A stretch of DNA of 64,000 nt from Elusimicrobiota bacterium (lineage in GTDB: Bacteria > Elusimicrobiota > Elusimicrobia > UBA1565 > UBA9628), in contig DAHZHT010000006.1 in assembly GCA_027406905.1 (NCBI GenBank), positions 1 to 64,000 of the forward strand, written 5' to 3'. A model generated the notes under the pieces. The model searched no databases. It was not told the DNA's origin and saw nothing but the letters and a program-made list of their open reading frames with translations. The translations under genes and the position numbers were made by a program. Below are positions 28,670-37,202 of the stretch, piece after piece; the stretch's first letter is position 1, and each line of letters starts with the position of its first letter.

Positions 28670-28918
28670 ATGGCTCACACCAAAGCTCAAGGTTCATCCT
28701 CCAACGGTCGCGATTCAAACGGTCAACGCCTCGGCGTTAAGATCTACGGAGGCCAAAAAATCAAGGCGGGAATGATTATCGTCAGGCAACGCGGAACAAA
28801 ATTTTTGCCGGGCGACAATGTTGGGCGCGGAAAAGACGACACCTTGTTTGCCAAGGCTTCCGGCTCCGTGCAATTTGAGTGGGCATACAAAGACAAAAAG
28901 CGCGTCAGCGTTCGCTAA
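28670..28918 (+). CDS. rpmA: 50S ribosomal protein L27
   Basis: An 82-residue protein: [20 protein letters not shown], then [20 protein letters not shown] and [20 protein letters not shown]27 reaches the peptidyl transferase centre with its N-terminus. No N-terminal leader peptide of the Firmicutes type is present. Sits between rplU and obgE as in most bacteria. Confidence 0.96.
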   Translation: MAHTKAQGSSSNGRDSNGQRLGVKIYGGQKIKAGMIIVRQRGTKFLPGDNVGRGKDDTLFAKASGSVQFEWAYKDKKRVSVR

Positions 28919-28948
28919 GTCTTTTCGCCCCGTCCCCCTCTTCTTATC

Positions 28949-30268
28949 ATGAATTTCATTGATCGAGCTCGCTTTTTTCTTGAAGGCGGCCGCGGCGGAG
29001 ATGGCTGTCTTGCCTTCCGAAGGGAAAAATACGTCGCCTATGGCGGCCCGATTGGGGGCGATGGCGGCAACGGCGGAGACATCATTCTTAAAGCGAGTTT
29101 ACGCTTAACCACCCTCTTTGACTTATCCCGACAGACCCATATTTATGGAAATCCCGGAGGGCACGGCAAAGGAAGCAATAAAGCGGGAAAAGACGGCGAA
29201 CCCATCACGATTGAAGTTCCCGTCGGAACCCTGGTCTACAAAGACAATATCTTGGCTGCCGATCTTAATTTACCGGACAAAACCTATCTCGCGGCCAAAG
29301 GCGGAAGAGGCGGAAGAGGCAATCTCTCTTTTAAAACTCAATGGGTGACCGCTCCTCGAATCCGAGAAAGAGGCGCCCCCGGCGAATCGGCTCATTTTGA
29401 ACTGGAGCTTAAGCTCTTGGCCGATGTGGGCTTGGTGGGTTTTCCAAACGCCGGAAAATCAAGTCTTCTCGCTCATTTATCCAAAGCCAGGCCCAAGATT
29501 GCGGACTATCCATTTACGACTATTTCTCCGAACCTGGGAGTGGTAGTCCATAAAGGAGTTTCTTTTGTCTTAGCCGATATCCCAGGTCTCATTGAAGGCG
29601 CCCATGAAGGCAAGGGCTTGGGCTTTGATTTTCTAAGGCATATTGAAAGAACGCGGGTTCTCATTCATCTCGTCGACCCGCAAGGCTTTGAACCGTATTC
29701 CCCCGCTGAAGGAATCACCTTGATTGAAAAAGAATTGAACTCTTATTCCTCAAGTCTCAAGAAAAAACCCCGACTTCTAGCGGTCAATAAAATGGATATC
29801 CCGCAATCCGCGGAAGTTTTCAAGAAATTAAAAAAGAGATTTTCCAAACGCGAGATTTTCCCGATTTCAGCGGCGACGGGGGAAGGTCTTAAGACCTTGC
29901 TCGATTCCCTGATCAAGATTCTCTCAAAAACCCCCCCTCCGATGTTTAAAACGCCGGAGGAATCGGAAGCGAAATTAGAGATACAAAAGGGCTTTGAAGT
30001 AGAACCGTTGGGAAACGGAATTTTTAATCTTAAAGGCGCATCCATTGAACGCGCCGCGGCCATGTTGGACTTGGAACTCCCGGAAGCCGTGATGAGGTTT
30101 CAAGCGATGCTTAAAAGAATTGGAGTTGACCGCGCGCTCAGGGCCGCCCATGTCCGCGAGGGAAACGAAGTCCGCTGCGGAAAGGTTTCTTTTGAATGGA
30201 GCGGCGAGACGCCCAAACCCCTTCCCAAGCTCTCGCGCGATCGCCCGACAAAACTAGGAAGCTATTGA
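28949..30268 (+). CDS. obgE: Obg family GTPase
   Basis: A 439-residue ribosome-associated GTPase. Residues 1-155 are the glycine-rich Obg fold (FFLEGGRGGDGCLAFRREKY, GGPIGGDGGNGGDI), followed by a G domain with GFPNAGKSSLL, DYPFTTISPNLG, DIPGLIEGAHEGKGLG and NKMD, and a C-terminal OCT domain (residues about 350-425, FEVEPLGNGIFNLKGASIER). It acts in 50S maturation and stress control. Its stop overlaps the hpnC start as TGATG. Confidence 0.96.
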   Translation: MNFIDRARFFLEGGRGGDGCLAFRREKYVAYGGPIGGDGGNGGDIILKASLRLTTLFDLSRQTHIYGNPGGHGKGSNKAGKDGEPITIEVPVGTLVYKDNILAADLNLPDKTYLAAKGGRGGRGNLSFKTQWVTAPRIRERGAPGESAHFELELKLLADVGLVGFPNAGKSSLLAHLSKARPKIADYPFTTISPNLGVVVHKGVSFVLADIPGLIEGAHEGKGLGFDFLRHIERTRVLIHLVDPQGFEPYSPAEGITLIEKELNSYSSSLKKKPRLLAVNKMDIPQSAEVFKKLKKRFSKREIFPISAATGEGLKTLLDSLIKILSKTPPPMFKTPEESEAKLEIQKGFEVEPLGNGIFNLKGASIERAAAMLDLELPEAVMRFQAMLKRIGVDRALRAAHVREGNEVRCGKVSFEWSGETPKPLPKLSRDRPTKLGSY

Positions 30269-31152
30269 TGGCAGAAACCCTCAAAGCCTATCAGGCCCGG
30301 CAAGAAAATCCGCAGGACACCGCAGCGGCCTATTCGTTTTGCTTAAATCTGGCGAGCTCTCATTATGAAAACTTTCCCGTCGCCTCGAACTTTATCTTTC
30401 CCAAACTTAGAAAGCACGTCGCTTGTCTTTACAGCTTTGCCCGGATAGCCGATGACTTTTCAGATGAGCCGGAATATGAGGGCGTTCGGCGCGAAAGGCT
30501 CTTGGAATGGCGCGAAAATCTAAACGACATTAATCTCAGAACTCCCACCCACCCCGTTTTTATCGCCCTCAAAGACACTTTGAAAACGCTCAAACTTCCC
30601 CTCCGGCCTTTTGACGATTTATTGGACGCTTTTTTGCAAGACACCGTCAAGAACCGTTATCAAAATTTTGACGAGGTCTTGGATTACTGCCGGCGCTCGG
30701 CCAACCCCGTGGGTCGCATCGTTCTCATGATTCATGGTTATGATCAAGAAGAGCTCTTTAAACTTTCCGATTCAATCTGCACCGGCCTTCAATTGGCCAA
30801 TTTTTGGCAGGATATTTCAGTCGACCTAAAAAAAGAGCGCATCTATATCCCGCAGGAAGATTTCGCCCGGTTTTCCTACTCGGAAGCGGATTTAAGAATG
30901 GGCGTGGTCAATGAACGGTTCCGCAACCTAATGAAATTTGAAGTCGCCAGAGTCTGTCAGATATTTGAAGAAGGGAAAACTCTTCCTAAAAAACTTTCCT
31001 GGCCCCTGTCCTGGGAAATTCGCCTAACGGAATTAGGCGGACGCCAGATTCTGCGTAAAATCAGAAAGCAAAATTATGACACCCTCCACTCTCGTCCCGT
31101 TTTAACCAAGTGGGAATGGATTCCGCTTATTTTGCGCGCCGTTTTAAAATGA
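30268..31152 (+). CDS. hpnC: HpnC, squalene biosynthesis (hydroxysqualene synthase step)
   Basis: About 294 residues of the squalene/phytoene synthase fold. Seen are the aspartate-rich motif ARIADDFSDE, YCRRSANPVGRIVLMI and the second motif LANFWQDISVDLKKERIYIP. In the HpnCDE route, HpnD makes presqualene diphosphate from two farnesyl diphosphates, HpnC turns it into hydroxysqualene and HpnE reduces this to squalene. The start ATG 30268 overlaps the obgE stop by one base; the longer open frame from 30196 is obgE shadow. Confidence 0.88.
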   Translation: MAETLKAYQARQENPQDTAAAYSFCLNLASSHYENFPVASNFIFPKLRKHVACLYSFARIADDFSDEPEYEGVRRERLLEWRENLNDINLRTPTHPVFIALKDTLKTLKLPLRPFDDLLDAFLQDTVKNRYQNFDEVLDYCRRSANPVGRIVLMIHGYDQEELFKLSDSICTGLQLANFWQDISVDLKKERIYIPQEDFARFSYSEADLRMGVVNERFRNLMKFEVARVCQIFEEGKTLPKKLSWPLSWEIRLTELGGRQILRKIRKQNYDTLHSRPVLTKWEWIPLILRAVLK

Positions 31153-32009
31153 CCCCCGCCAGTTCGCCAACAAAAACGCTTCCTCAATCCGAAAAAAACT
31201 CGAATTTCTTTTTAGGCTTTCTTTTTTTGTCTCCAGTTCAGCGCCAGGCCTTGTCCGCCGTCTACGCCTATTGCCGCCTCATCGATGATTTAGTCGACGA
31301 CCCCCAAAAAACCGAAAAAGAGGCCAAAGAAGGGCTCGATTTTTGGCGAAACGAGGTAGAGAAAATTTTTAGAGGCCAAGGAACCCACCCGGTGTCTCAA
31401 GAAATAGAAAAGGCCCTGAAGCATTTTCCCCTCCCCAAGGCGGCTTTTTTTGAAATGATCCGCGGATGCGAAATGGATCTAAACAAAACCCATTATCAAA
31501 CTTTTTCCGATTTAGAACCTTATCTGAGAGGGGTCGCGGTTTCAGTGGGACAGCTGACGGTCGAAATTTTCGGTTACCAACACACAACCCAGGATAAAAT
31601 GAAGGAGTTTGTAGACTCTTTCGGCTACGCCTTTCAGATGACCAACATTCTAAGGGACGTCGGAGATGACCTAAGCCTCGGACGCATCTATATTCCCGAA
31701 AGCGAAATGGAAAAAGCGGGATATAGCCGAGCGGAACTCTTAAAGCGAGAACACAATTTGGCCTTTGAACGCCTGATGCAAGGACTCTGGCAAAAAACCA
31801 AGGGATTTTACAGGCAGGGAAGAGTTGCCCTTGACTTTAGAGACCGCCCCGCGCTACTCCCGGCCGAAATTATGGCTCATGTCTATGAAGGCATTTTAGA
31901 TGAAATCCAAAGAAAGGATTTCCGAGTCTTTTTCTCTAAAACCACTCTCTCTCCGTTAAAAAAACTCAGATTGGCGTTGAAGGCCTGGCTCTATTGTCAT
32001 GGATTTTGA
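31149..32009 (+). CDS. hpnD: HpnD, presqualene diphosphate synthase
   Basis: About 286 residues, second squalene/phytoene synthase paralogue. Motifs are FFLGFLFLSPVQRQALSAVY, CRLIDDLVDD, YLRGVAVSVGQLTVEIFGY and FQMTNILRDVGDDLSLGRIY, the last being the second Asp-rich site. The VGDD-x-GRIYIP pattern fits HpnD/CrtB-type enzymes. Coupled to hpnC by an ATGA overlap and to hpnE by an 11-nt overlap. A phytoene synthase function would be the alternative without the neighbours. Confidence 0.88.
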   Translation: MTPASSPTKTLPQSEKNSNFFLGFLFLSPVQRQALSAVYAYCRLIDDLVDDPQKTEKEAKEGLDFWRNEVEKIFRGQGTHPVSQEIEKALKHFPLPKAAFFEMIRGCEMDLNKTHYQTFSDLEPYLRGVAVSVGQLTVEIFGYQHTTQDKMKEFVDSFGYAFQMTNILRDVGDDLSLGRIYIPESEMEKAGYSRAELLKREHNLAFERLMQGLWQKTKGFYRQGRVALDFRDRPALLPAEIMAHVYEGILDEIQRKDFRVFFSKTTLSPLKKLRLALKAWLYCHGF

Positions 32010-33333
32010 CGTTCTAGTCGTTGGAGGAGGCTTTGCCGGCCTTTCCGCCGCGACGGCCTTATCCGAGCAAGGCAAAAAAGTTTTGCTGCTTGAAAAAAAG
32101 CCCCACCTCGGAGGAAGGGCTTATTCTTTTATCGACTCTAAGACCGGACACGAGATCGACAACGGACAACACTTGTTTATCGGGGCATATGCCGAGACCA
32201 GACAGTTTCTCACCCGCATCGGCTCAAGCCCGCTTTTGCGCTTTGAGAAAAAGCTCAATCTCCATTTTAAAGATTCCTCCGGGAAAAGCGCCCGTCTTTC
32301 GGCCCCTTCTCTATTTCCCGCTCCGATTGATTTCGCTTGGGGAGTGTTGAATCTCAAAGGGCTTTCTCTTAAAGAAAAAATATCGGCAGGAAAAGTACTT
32401 CGAGAAATCAAAAAATTTAAAGCCAACCCGGATTCCCCGGAGAAAATTGAGCGCCTCACGGTGCGCCAATGGCTTGACTCGTTAGGCCAAAGTTCATCCA
32501 TCCAGAAAAGATTATGGGAACCTCTCGCGATCGGAATTCTCAATGAAAATGCCCAAAGGGCCTCGGCCCTGGGTCTGGTCCAGGCCTTGGAAAAAATCTT
32601 AAGCGGAACCCCTCAAGATGCGTCCAGGCTTGGATACTCCCTGGTTGGTTTAAGTTCGCTTTACGCCAAACAAGCGGAAAATTATATTCAGAAGCGCCAG
32701 GGCTCGGTTCTCTATTCTTCGAAGGTTAGCTCAATTACCTATCAAGACGGGCGCGCCTGCGGGGTAGTTTGCGATGATGGACGCACTTTTATGGCGCGCC
32801 ATGTTTTAATGACTCTTCCGCCTTGGGATCTCAAGCGCCTCAACGTTCCCGATTGCCTCAAAACCGGACTTGAGTCTTTTTCGACTTCTCCAATTATCGG
32901 GCTTTCCTTGTGGTTAGACAGGCCCATTACTCCCAATCAAACTACCGGGCTCATCGACACCCAATTTCATTGGGCGTTCAATAAAAACCGCATTTGGGGT
33001 ATCTCCGGAAAAACCCAATATCTGGCCTTGGTTATTAGCGCCGCCCACGCCGAACTCAAAAAAGAGCCGCAAGAGATTCTTGAAATCGCGAAAAAAGAGC
33101 TCAACGTTTTTCCCGAATTTAAAAAAGCTAAAATTATTCATTGGAGGCTGATCAAGGAGCCTTTCGCGACGCCTTCTCCAAAACCCGGCCTAGAAGAAAT
33201 GCGGCCGTTTCCTGGAGAGATTTCGCCCGGGCTCATGCTCGCCGGCGACTGGACCCGAACGGGCCTTCCAGCCACCATTGAGAGCGCGGTTTTAAGCGGA
33301 CACAGGGCGGCACAAGTCGCGTTAAGAAGTTAA
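31999..33333 (+). CDS. hpnE: HpnE, hydroxysqualene dehydroxylase (FAD-dependent)
   Basis: A 444-residue flavoprotein of the amine oxidase/phytoene desaturase family. It starts with the dinucleotide-binding fold [18 protein letters not shown] and [13 protein letters not shown], has [26 protein letters not shown] and the C-terminal FAD motif [20 protein letters not shown]. The [15 protein letters not shown] ending is typical of HpnE. It finishes squalene synthesis. A squalene-hopene cyclase is not in the window. Confidence 0.9.
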   Translation: MDFDVLVVGGGFAGLSAATALSEQGKKVLLLEKKPHLGGRAYSFIDSKTGHEIDNGQHLFIGAYAETRQFLTRIGSSPLLRFEKKLNLHFKDSSGKSARLSAPSLFPAPIDFAWGVLNLKGLSLKEKISAGKVLREIKKFKANPDSPEKIERLTVRQWLDSLGQSSSIQKRLWEPLAIGILNENAQRASALGLVQALEKILSGTPQDASRLGYSLVGLSSLYAKQAENYIQKRQGSVLYSSKVSSITYQDGRACGVVCDDGRTFMARHVLMTLPPWDLKRLNVPDCLKTGLESFSTSPIIGLSLWLDRPITPNQTTGLIDTQFHWAFNKNRIWGISGKTQYLALVISAAHAELKKEPQEILEIAKKELNVFPEFKKAKIIHWRLIKEPFATPSPKPGLEEMRPFPGEISPGLMLAGDWTRTGLPATIESAVLSGHRAAQVALRS

Positions 33334-33352
33334 ATTTAAGGAGAATCAGATT

Positions 33353-33916
33353 ATGCTGAAATCGGATCGCTGGATTAGAAAGATGTGCCTTGAGACCAAA
33401 ATGATCGATCCTTTTATCGACAGACAGGAAGGAGAAGGCAAAATCTCCTTTGGCCTTTCATCCTACGGATACGATATCCGTTTGGCCGATGAATATAAGA
33501 TTTTTACCAACGTCTTTGGCGCCATCGTCGATCCTAAGAACTTCGATCCGAAATCCTTTGTCGATTACAAAGGCCCCGACTGCATTGTTCCGCCTAATTC
33601 TTTCGCCTTGGCGCGCTCGGTTGAGCGCTTTAAAATTCCTAGAAACGTCCTGGCCATCTGCCTTGGGAAAAGCACTTTTGCCCGTTGCGGGATCATCGTC
33701 AACGTCACTCCTCTTGAGCCGACCTGGGAGGGATATTTAACCATCGAAATATCAAACACCACTCCGCTTCCGGCTAAGGTTTATTCCGGAGAAGGCATCG
33801 CCCAGCTTTTATTTTTAGAATCAGACGAGGTTTGCGAAACCAGCTATGCCGACAGAAAAGGCAAATATCAATCCCAGACGGGCGTTGTCGTGCCGAGAAT
33901 CCTCTCCAAGATCTAG
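33353..33916 (+). CDS. dcd: dCTP deaminase
   Basis: A 187-residue trimeric enzyme that deaminates dCTP to dUTP. Key segments are [54 protein letters not shown] and [20 protein letters not shown], with the catalytic Glu in [14 protein letters not shown], and [10 protein letters not shown] at the end. AAGGAGAA precedes the ATG. Length and order of motifs are normal. Confidence 0.95.
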   Translation: MLKSDRWIRKMCLETKMIDPFIDRQEGEGKISFGLSSYGYDIRLADEYKIFTNVFGAIVDPKNFDPKSFVDYKGPDCIVPPNSFALARSVERFKIPRNVLAICLGKSTFARCGIIVNVTPLEPTWEGYLTIEISNTTPLPAKVYSGEGIAQLLFLESDEVCETSYADRKGKYQSQTGVVVPRILSKI

Positions 33917-34181
33917 AAATTTTCTCGGCGCTCTTTTGGCTGCCGCCCTTCTAGCGGGACTTTTTTGTCCGCCCCTCTCCTTTGCCGCTGCGGCGCCGCC
34001 TTCCAATAATCAAGCCGCAACATCTAGCGTCATTGGGGAATTAAAAAAAAGACAAATTATCGCGCCCGACGCCGAAGATTACACGGAAGAAGATTTAGAG
34101 ACGCTCGCGCGAATGAGAATCTCTCGGAGGGGTAGATTTTTTGTCCCGAAAACTCGGCAACATCGAGGCTTTCACCTATGA
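33846..34181 (+). CDS. Possible small exported protein, start unclear, perhaps frameshifted
   Basis: The frame overlaps the end of dcd by 71 nt and reads through a strong hydrophobic signal-like stretch ([15 protein letters not shown]) into [20 protein letters not shown] and a charged helix, then ends soon after a run of six T at 34137-34142. No good start codon follows dcd; ATG 33846 has no clear ribosome binding site. A one-base change in the T run would join it to the next frame at 34141, giving one exported protein of about 200 residues. Alternatively it is a separate small protein. Function unknown. Confidence 0.4.
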   Translation: MPTEKANINPRRALSCRESSPRSRNFLGALLAAALLAGLFCPPLSFAAAAPPSNNQAATSSVIGELKKRQIIAPDAEDYTEEDLETLARMRISRRGRFFVPKTRQHRGFHL

Positions 34182-34479
34182 GGAACGCGGGAAAAGCGAC
34201 TCTCCGGTTAAACTCAACAAAGCGGGTTTTGAAAAATACCTCTTTTTTCTTTCTCAAAAAGCTATCGCTTATTTCGCCTTGCATCATGTAAAGCCCAAAC
34301 GAGTCTTTAATCTTACCGACATCCAGGGCCGGAAAATTTTCGATAAAAACGGGCTTTTAACTCTTCCCGGAGAAAATCTTTTTAATCAAATCCTCGAGAA
34401 ACGCCATGTTAAGTGGGAGCTTTCCGGAAAAACCATGGCCAATTACAATATCAAAAAAAGCTCTTTGACCTCTCCATGA
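34141..34479 (+). CDS. Hypothetical protein, possible C-terminal part of the preceding frame
   Basis: A 112-residue frame beginning at TTG 34141. GGAGGGG lies 8 nt upstream, an excellent ribosome binding site, which supports independent translation. The protein is basic and mixed alpha/beta (FEKYLFFLSQKAIAYFALHH, RKIFDKNGLLTLPGENLF); no domain recognised. Its stop overlaps the next start (ATGA), showing that this end is real. It may be the second half of a gene broken at the T run 34137-34142. Confidence 0.55.
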   Translation: MSRKLGNIEAFTYEERGKSDSPVKLNKAGFEKYLFFLSQKAIAYFALHHVKPKRVFNLTDIQGRKIFDKNGLLTLPGENLFNQILEKRHVKWELSGKTMANYNIKKSSLTSP

Positions 34480-35171
34480 TCCGAGAAGAAGTCGTCTTCT
34501 ATTTAAAGTCCAATCTCGGAAAATTCTCATTTTCGGAACTCAAGGCGCAATTATTATCGGAAGGCGTCTCGGAAGAAGAAATTAAAAGCGCCCTAAAAGC
34601 GGCCAAACGCGCTCAAAGCCGCCAGCGCTTCGGGCGTTTTTTGATGGTTCTAGGAGGACTCGCCTTATTTTCCGCCCTTGTTTTTATTTTTCTTAAACCG
34701 ACAAGGCCGCCCTTGGGAGTTCCGGTGACCAAACCCGTTTTTATCAGCCACTTTGGCTACACCATTCATATTCCCGATGGATACGAAGCGATCATAGACC
34801 AAAAAACAAAAAGGCGGGAAACCGTATTTTTCTGTCAAAAGGGGACCGACCCCAGCGCCTTTTTAGACCAAAGCCTTTATGGGCAGTTGGGAATCCTGCG
34901 GCTTAAGGTCTTGCCCAATCCCTTCTTCAACGACCTGTCGGCTTTTGAGAAACTCGGCCGCATCGTCGAGTCCAAAGCCAGAACTAACGGCTCGCCCTTT
35001 CATTTGGAAACTCTCAGCATCTCTAATATGCCGGGCTTAGAAGTGGATTTTGACGCTCCCGCCTCTAAAACCCTGACCTATGTGCTCGGCGCGAAAAATC
35101 TTTATATCTTTCTCACCGGCCCCAACAACCCCAACGCGCCTATCATCATCAAAAGCTTGCGGGAAATCTAA
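34476..35171 (+). CDS. Hypothetical membrane-anchored protein
   Basis: About 231 residues from ATG 34476. The N-terminal 45 residues look like a helical DNA-binding or protein-binding module (VVFYLKSNLGKFSFSELKAQ, GVSEEEIKSALKAAKRAQ); a single membrane helix follows near residues 53-72 (FLMVLGGLALFSALVFIFL), then a soluble domain of about 150 residues with FGYTIHIPDGYEAIID and LYIFLTGPNNPNAPIIIKSL. No known family recognised. It is coupled to the preceding small gene. Confidence 0.65.
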   Translation: MIREEVVFYLKSNLGKFSFSELKAQLLSEGVSEEEIKSALKAAKRAQSRQRFGRFLMVLGGLALFSALVFIFLKPTRPPLGVPVTKPVFISHFGYTIHIPDGYEAIIDQKTKRRETVFFCQKGTDPSAFLDQSLYGQLGILRLKVLPNPFFNDLSAFEKLGRIVESKARTNGSPFHLETLSISNMPGLEVDFDAPASKTLTYVLGAKNLYIFLTGPNNPNAPIIIKSLREI

Positions 35172-35486
35172 AAGTCCCGCGAATTTATCCGAACTTTCCC
35201 TCGATTAACGACGTAATAATAAGAGACGCTTTCACTGGCCATGAAAAAAACGTTCTTAGCGCCCCATCCCCTAAAAACCGTGAGGGAAAAGCCCAGACTG
35301 AAAGTCGTCCCTTGCCCCTTGATTCCATTCGTCCGCCCACAAAAACATCGAACCCTTCTCTTTTTTTACTCTCCGCTTCTATAAGCGCGCTCGCCGTTTT
35401 AATTTTTATCCTTTGGATGATTTAGGCCTGGCCCAAGAAACAATTTAGGACTTGAAATTTTCCTGTTTGGGGGTTATACAAAGGGT
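35172..35486 (+). other. Gene-poor gap with an open frame lacking a start codon
   Basis: In this 315-bp gap one plus-strand frame stays open to a TAG at 35423-35425 and ends with a convincing membrane segment (SLFLLSASISALAVLIFILW). No ATG or GTG occurs in that frame; a TTG near 35317 would give only 37 residues. It could be a tail-anchored small protein, or the remains of one. The promoter for the next gene occupies 35452-35480. Confidence 0.35.
35452..35480 (+). promoter_or_regulatory. Promoter of the TadG-like gene
   Basis: TTGAAA (35452-35457), 17-bp spacer, TATACA (35475-35480), then 6 nt and the ATG at 35487. Transcription would start at or next to the A of the start codon, giving a leaderless mRNA. 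Confidence 0.6.
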
Positions 35487-36629
35487 ATGCGACTCTCTCG
35501 GGGGCAAATTCTGATACCGGCCCTTTTGATGTTTCCGACCTTAATGCTTTTTGTCTATTTAATTTATGAGACCGCAAAACTCTCCCGAGAAAAAATCCGC
35601 CATCAATTCGCCATTGATTCCGCCGCCTTCGTTGAAATGACCAATTATTCCGATTTTCTCAACCGAACGGCCTATGTAAACGGGGCTTTCCCGATGCGCA
35701 TTTTCTACGAGGGGTTTCATTCGACCCAACTCAACAACATGGGAAAAAGCAATTGCGACGCAGCGGTCAATGCCCTGGCAAACGGAGGCTCATTAGACCT
35801 AGATGATCTTCTCTATGCGGAAGGTACCTTTCCCCGAGATCCCGCTTACGCCTATAGCGATTCTGAAGCCCCGGGATCTGCCTCATGGAAAATTGCTTAT
35901 GACCCTACCTCTGTCCGCGGCCCTAACCTCAATACTCCCACCCCGACAAACTTTGATTCCTCCACCGCCCATAATGATCCTCAGGGGAAAAGCTGCCAGC
36001 AGACCCCATGCCTGACCTTGATCAGCGAACAAACCGCCAATTGCTGGAATATCACTTGGGATGACGCGACTACGGTCGCGCAACTCTACATCCAGATTTA
36101 TCAACTCTTGGGTTCGGTTGAATCCGCCCAATTTTCGGTTTTGCAGAGACTGGCGACAGGACATCAATTCTTCACCAAATCCTATTGGCTTAATCTCGGC
36201 ACTCAAGAAGCCCTCAGCGAAGCCCAGGGGGTTAGTTTTCCACCGGTCGATTTTATAGGCGGCATCCAAATGCACTGCGTGCCCGCCCTTTTTTATTACG
36301 CCAACAAACTGACACCAGGAAATATGTTCCAGCCATATGGAATATTCAACAACTATCCCGGGACCACTATGACCAGCTCTATTAGCGGATGCGACGGGCT
36401 TTTCCAATTGGCAACCGTTAATCCCAGCGTCATTCAATCAGCGGAGCAAGGAAGCCCTTATCCCGGTTGGCAAGCCTCGATTACCTGGACACCTCCCCAA
36501 AATTCTTTTAATGTCCCTCTGGGAACGGCTAAGGTTCACTCCACCGTTTCTTTGTGGCCGGGAGCCAATAATGAGGCTTCGGTCTGGCCCGACCCCACGC
36601 CCCATTTTCAAACGAGGCTTTATCCATGA
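35487..36629 (+). CDS. TadG-like pilus/secretion-associated protein
   Basis: A 380-residue protein with a single N-terminal membrane helix (GQILIPALLMFPTLMLFVYL) directly after MRLSR, followed by a helix with FAIDSAAFVEMTNYSDFLNR, the arrangement of TadE/TadG-like proteins of Flp pilus systems. The remaining 300 residues are exported and contain eight or so Cys in a region rich in Asn, Ser and Thr, plausibly disulfide bonded. No other tad genes (CpaF ATPase, TadB/C) are in the window, so the machine it serves is not known. It is coupled to the next gene by ATGA. Confidence 0.6.
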   Translation: MRLSRGQILIPALLMFPTLMLFVYLIYETAKLSREKIRHQFAIDSAAFVEMTNYSDFLNRTAYVNGAFPMRIFYEGFHSTQLNNMGKSNCDAAVNALANGGSLDLDDLLYAEGTFPRDPAYAYSDSEAPGSASWKIAYDPTSVRGPNLNTPTPTNFDSSTAHNDPQGKSCQQTPCLTLISEQTANCWNITWDDATTVAQLYIQIYQLLGSVESAQFSVLQRLATGHQFFTKSYWLNLGTQEALSEAQGVSFPPVDFIGGIQMHCVPALFYYANKLTPGNMFQPYGIFNNYPGTTMTSSISGCDGLFQLATVNPSVIQSAEQGSPYPGWQASITWTPPQNSFNVPLGTAKVHSTVSLWPGANNEASVWPDPTPHFQTRLYP

Positions 36630-37153
36630 AAAAAGGGATTGTCCCTTTTTTTGCCTTTTTTAACAAGAAAAAGAAAAGGGGGCTGTCCCCTTTTTCAGGC
36701 CAGGCCACGACCGAAACGGTTCTGCTATTTCCAATCTTTATGTTCTTTCTTTTTGTCTTCGCCAAAATATTCGCGATGTTGATTCTGGTCCAAAAAATGG
36801 AAATCGCCTCCTACTACGGGGCCCGGCGCTGGCAGCTTGAATCCCACAGGAATGAAAGCGCCTACTCCGACAACGGGCTTCAAAGCGACATTCAACAGAA
36901 AGTGAGTTCCTATCTTGGATACGGAAGCCCCTCGCAGAGTTTTTTGGGCTTGGCCCCGTCCGGATCTAACGGAGGGGCTTCTTTTCAGTGTACGCCGACC
37001 GAGTTTTGGCAGGTTTGCACGCTAAAAGTTCAAACCCAACCCATTGACATCGCTTGGATGTACCATTCTCCGGGATACACTTTTGAGGTGACAAAATACG
37101 TTCCGCACCGCGACCGCCCAATACCATTTGTCCTTCCGGGGATGGGACCTTGA
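36626..37153 (+). CDS. TadE-like pseudopilin-type protein with repeat-encoded N-terminus
   Basis: A 175-residue protein. The membrane helix is preceded by SGQATTETVLLFPIFMFFLF, close to the TadE pattern GQAxxE with a hydrophobic run. Its first 24 residues (KKGIVPFF and KRGLSPFS) are encoded by two palindromic repeats at 36629-36694, which therefore form a cytoplasmic N-terminal extension. The exported part has two Cys (FQCTPTEFWQVCTLK). It probably works together with the TadG-like protein before it. The start overlaps the previous stop (ATGA). Confidence 0.6.
   Translation: MKKGIVPFFAFFNKKKKRGLSPFSGQATTETVLLFPIFMFFLFVFAKIFAMLILVQKMEIASYYGARRWQLESHRNESAYSDNGLQSDIQQKVSSYLGYGSPSQSFLGLAPSGSNGGASFQCTPTEFWQVCTLKVQTQPIDIAWMYHSPGYTFEVTKYVPHRDRPIPFVLPGMGP
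36629..36694. repeat. Two palindromic repeats inside the TadE-like gene
   Basis: The first, 36629-36651, has arms AAAAAAGGGA and TCCCTTTTTT around TTG. The second, 36674-36694, has arms AAAAGGGG and CCCCTTTT around GCTGT. Both have a GGG-N2-TGTCCC core like the copies elsewhere in the window, but flanked by A and T runs. They lie in frame between the start codon and the membrane helix. Confidence 0.75.
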
Positions 37154-37202
37154 GACTATTTTTTATTGGAGTCGGTATATTGATATATTCTAAGGAGTTC
37201 AT

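Noticed and set aside
31149-33333. Carotenoid genes crtB and crtI instead of hpnD and hpnE
   Set aside because: The order hpnC-hpnD-hpnE with two synthase paralogues and the HpnE-type C-terminus fit squalene synthesis better.
35883-36437. 184-codon minus-strand frame opposite the TadG-like gene
   Set aside because: The plus-strand frame has a signal/anchor helix, a promoter and coupling to the next gene; the antisense frame has none of these.
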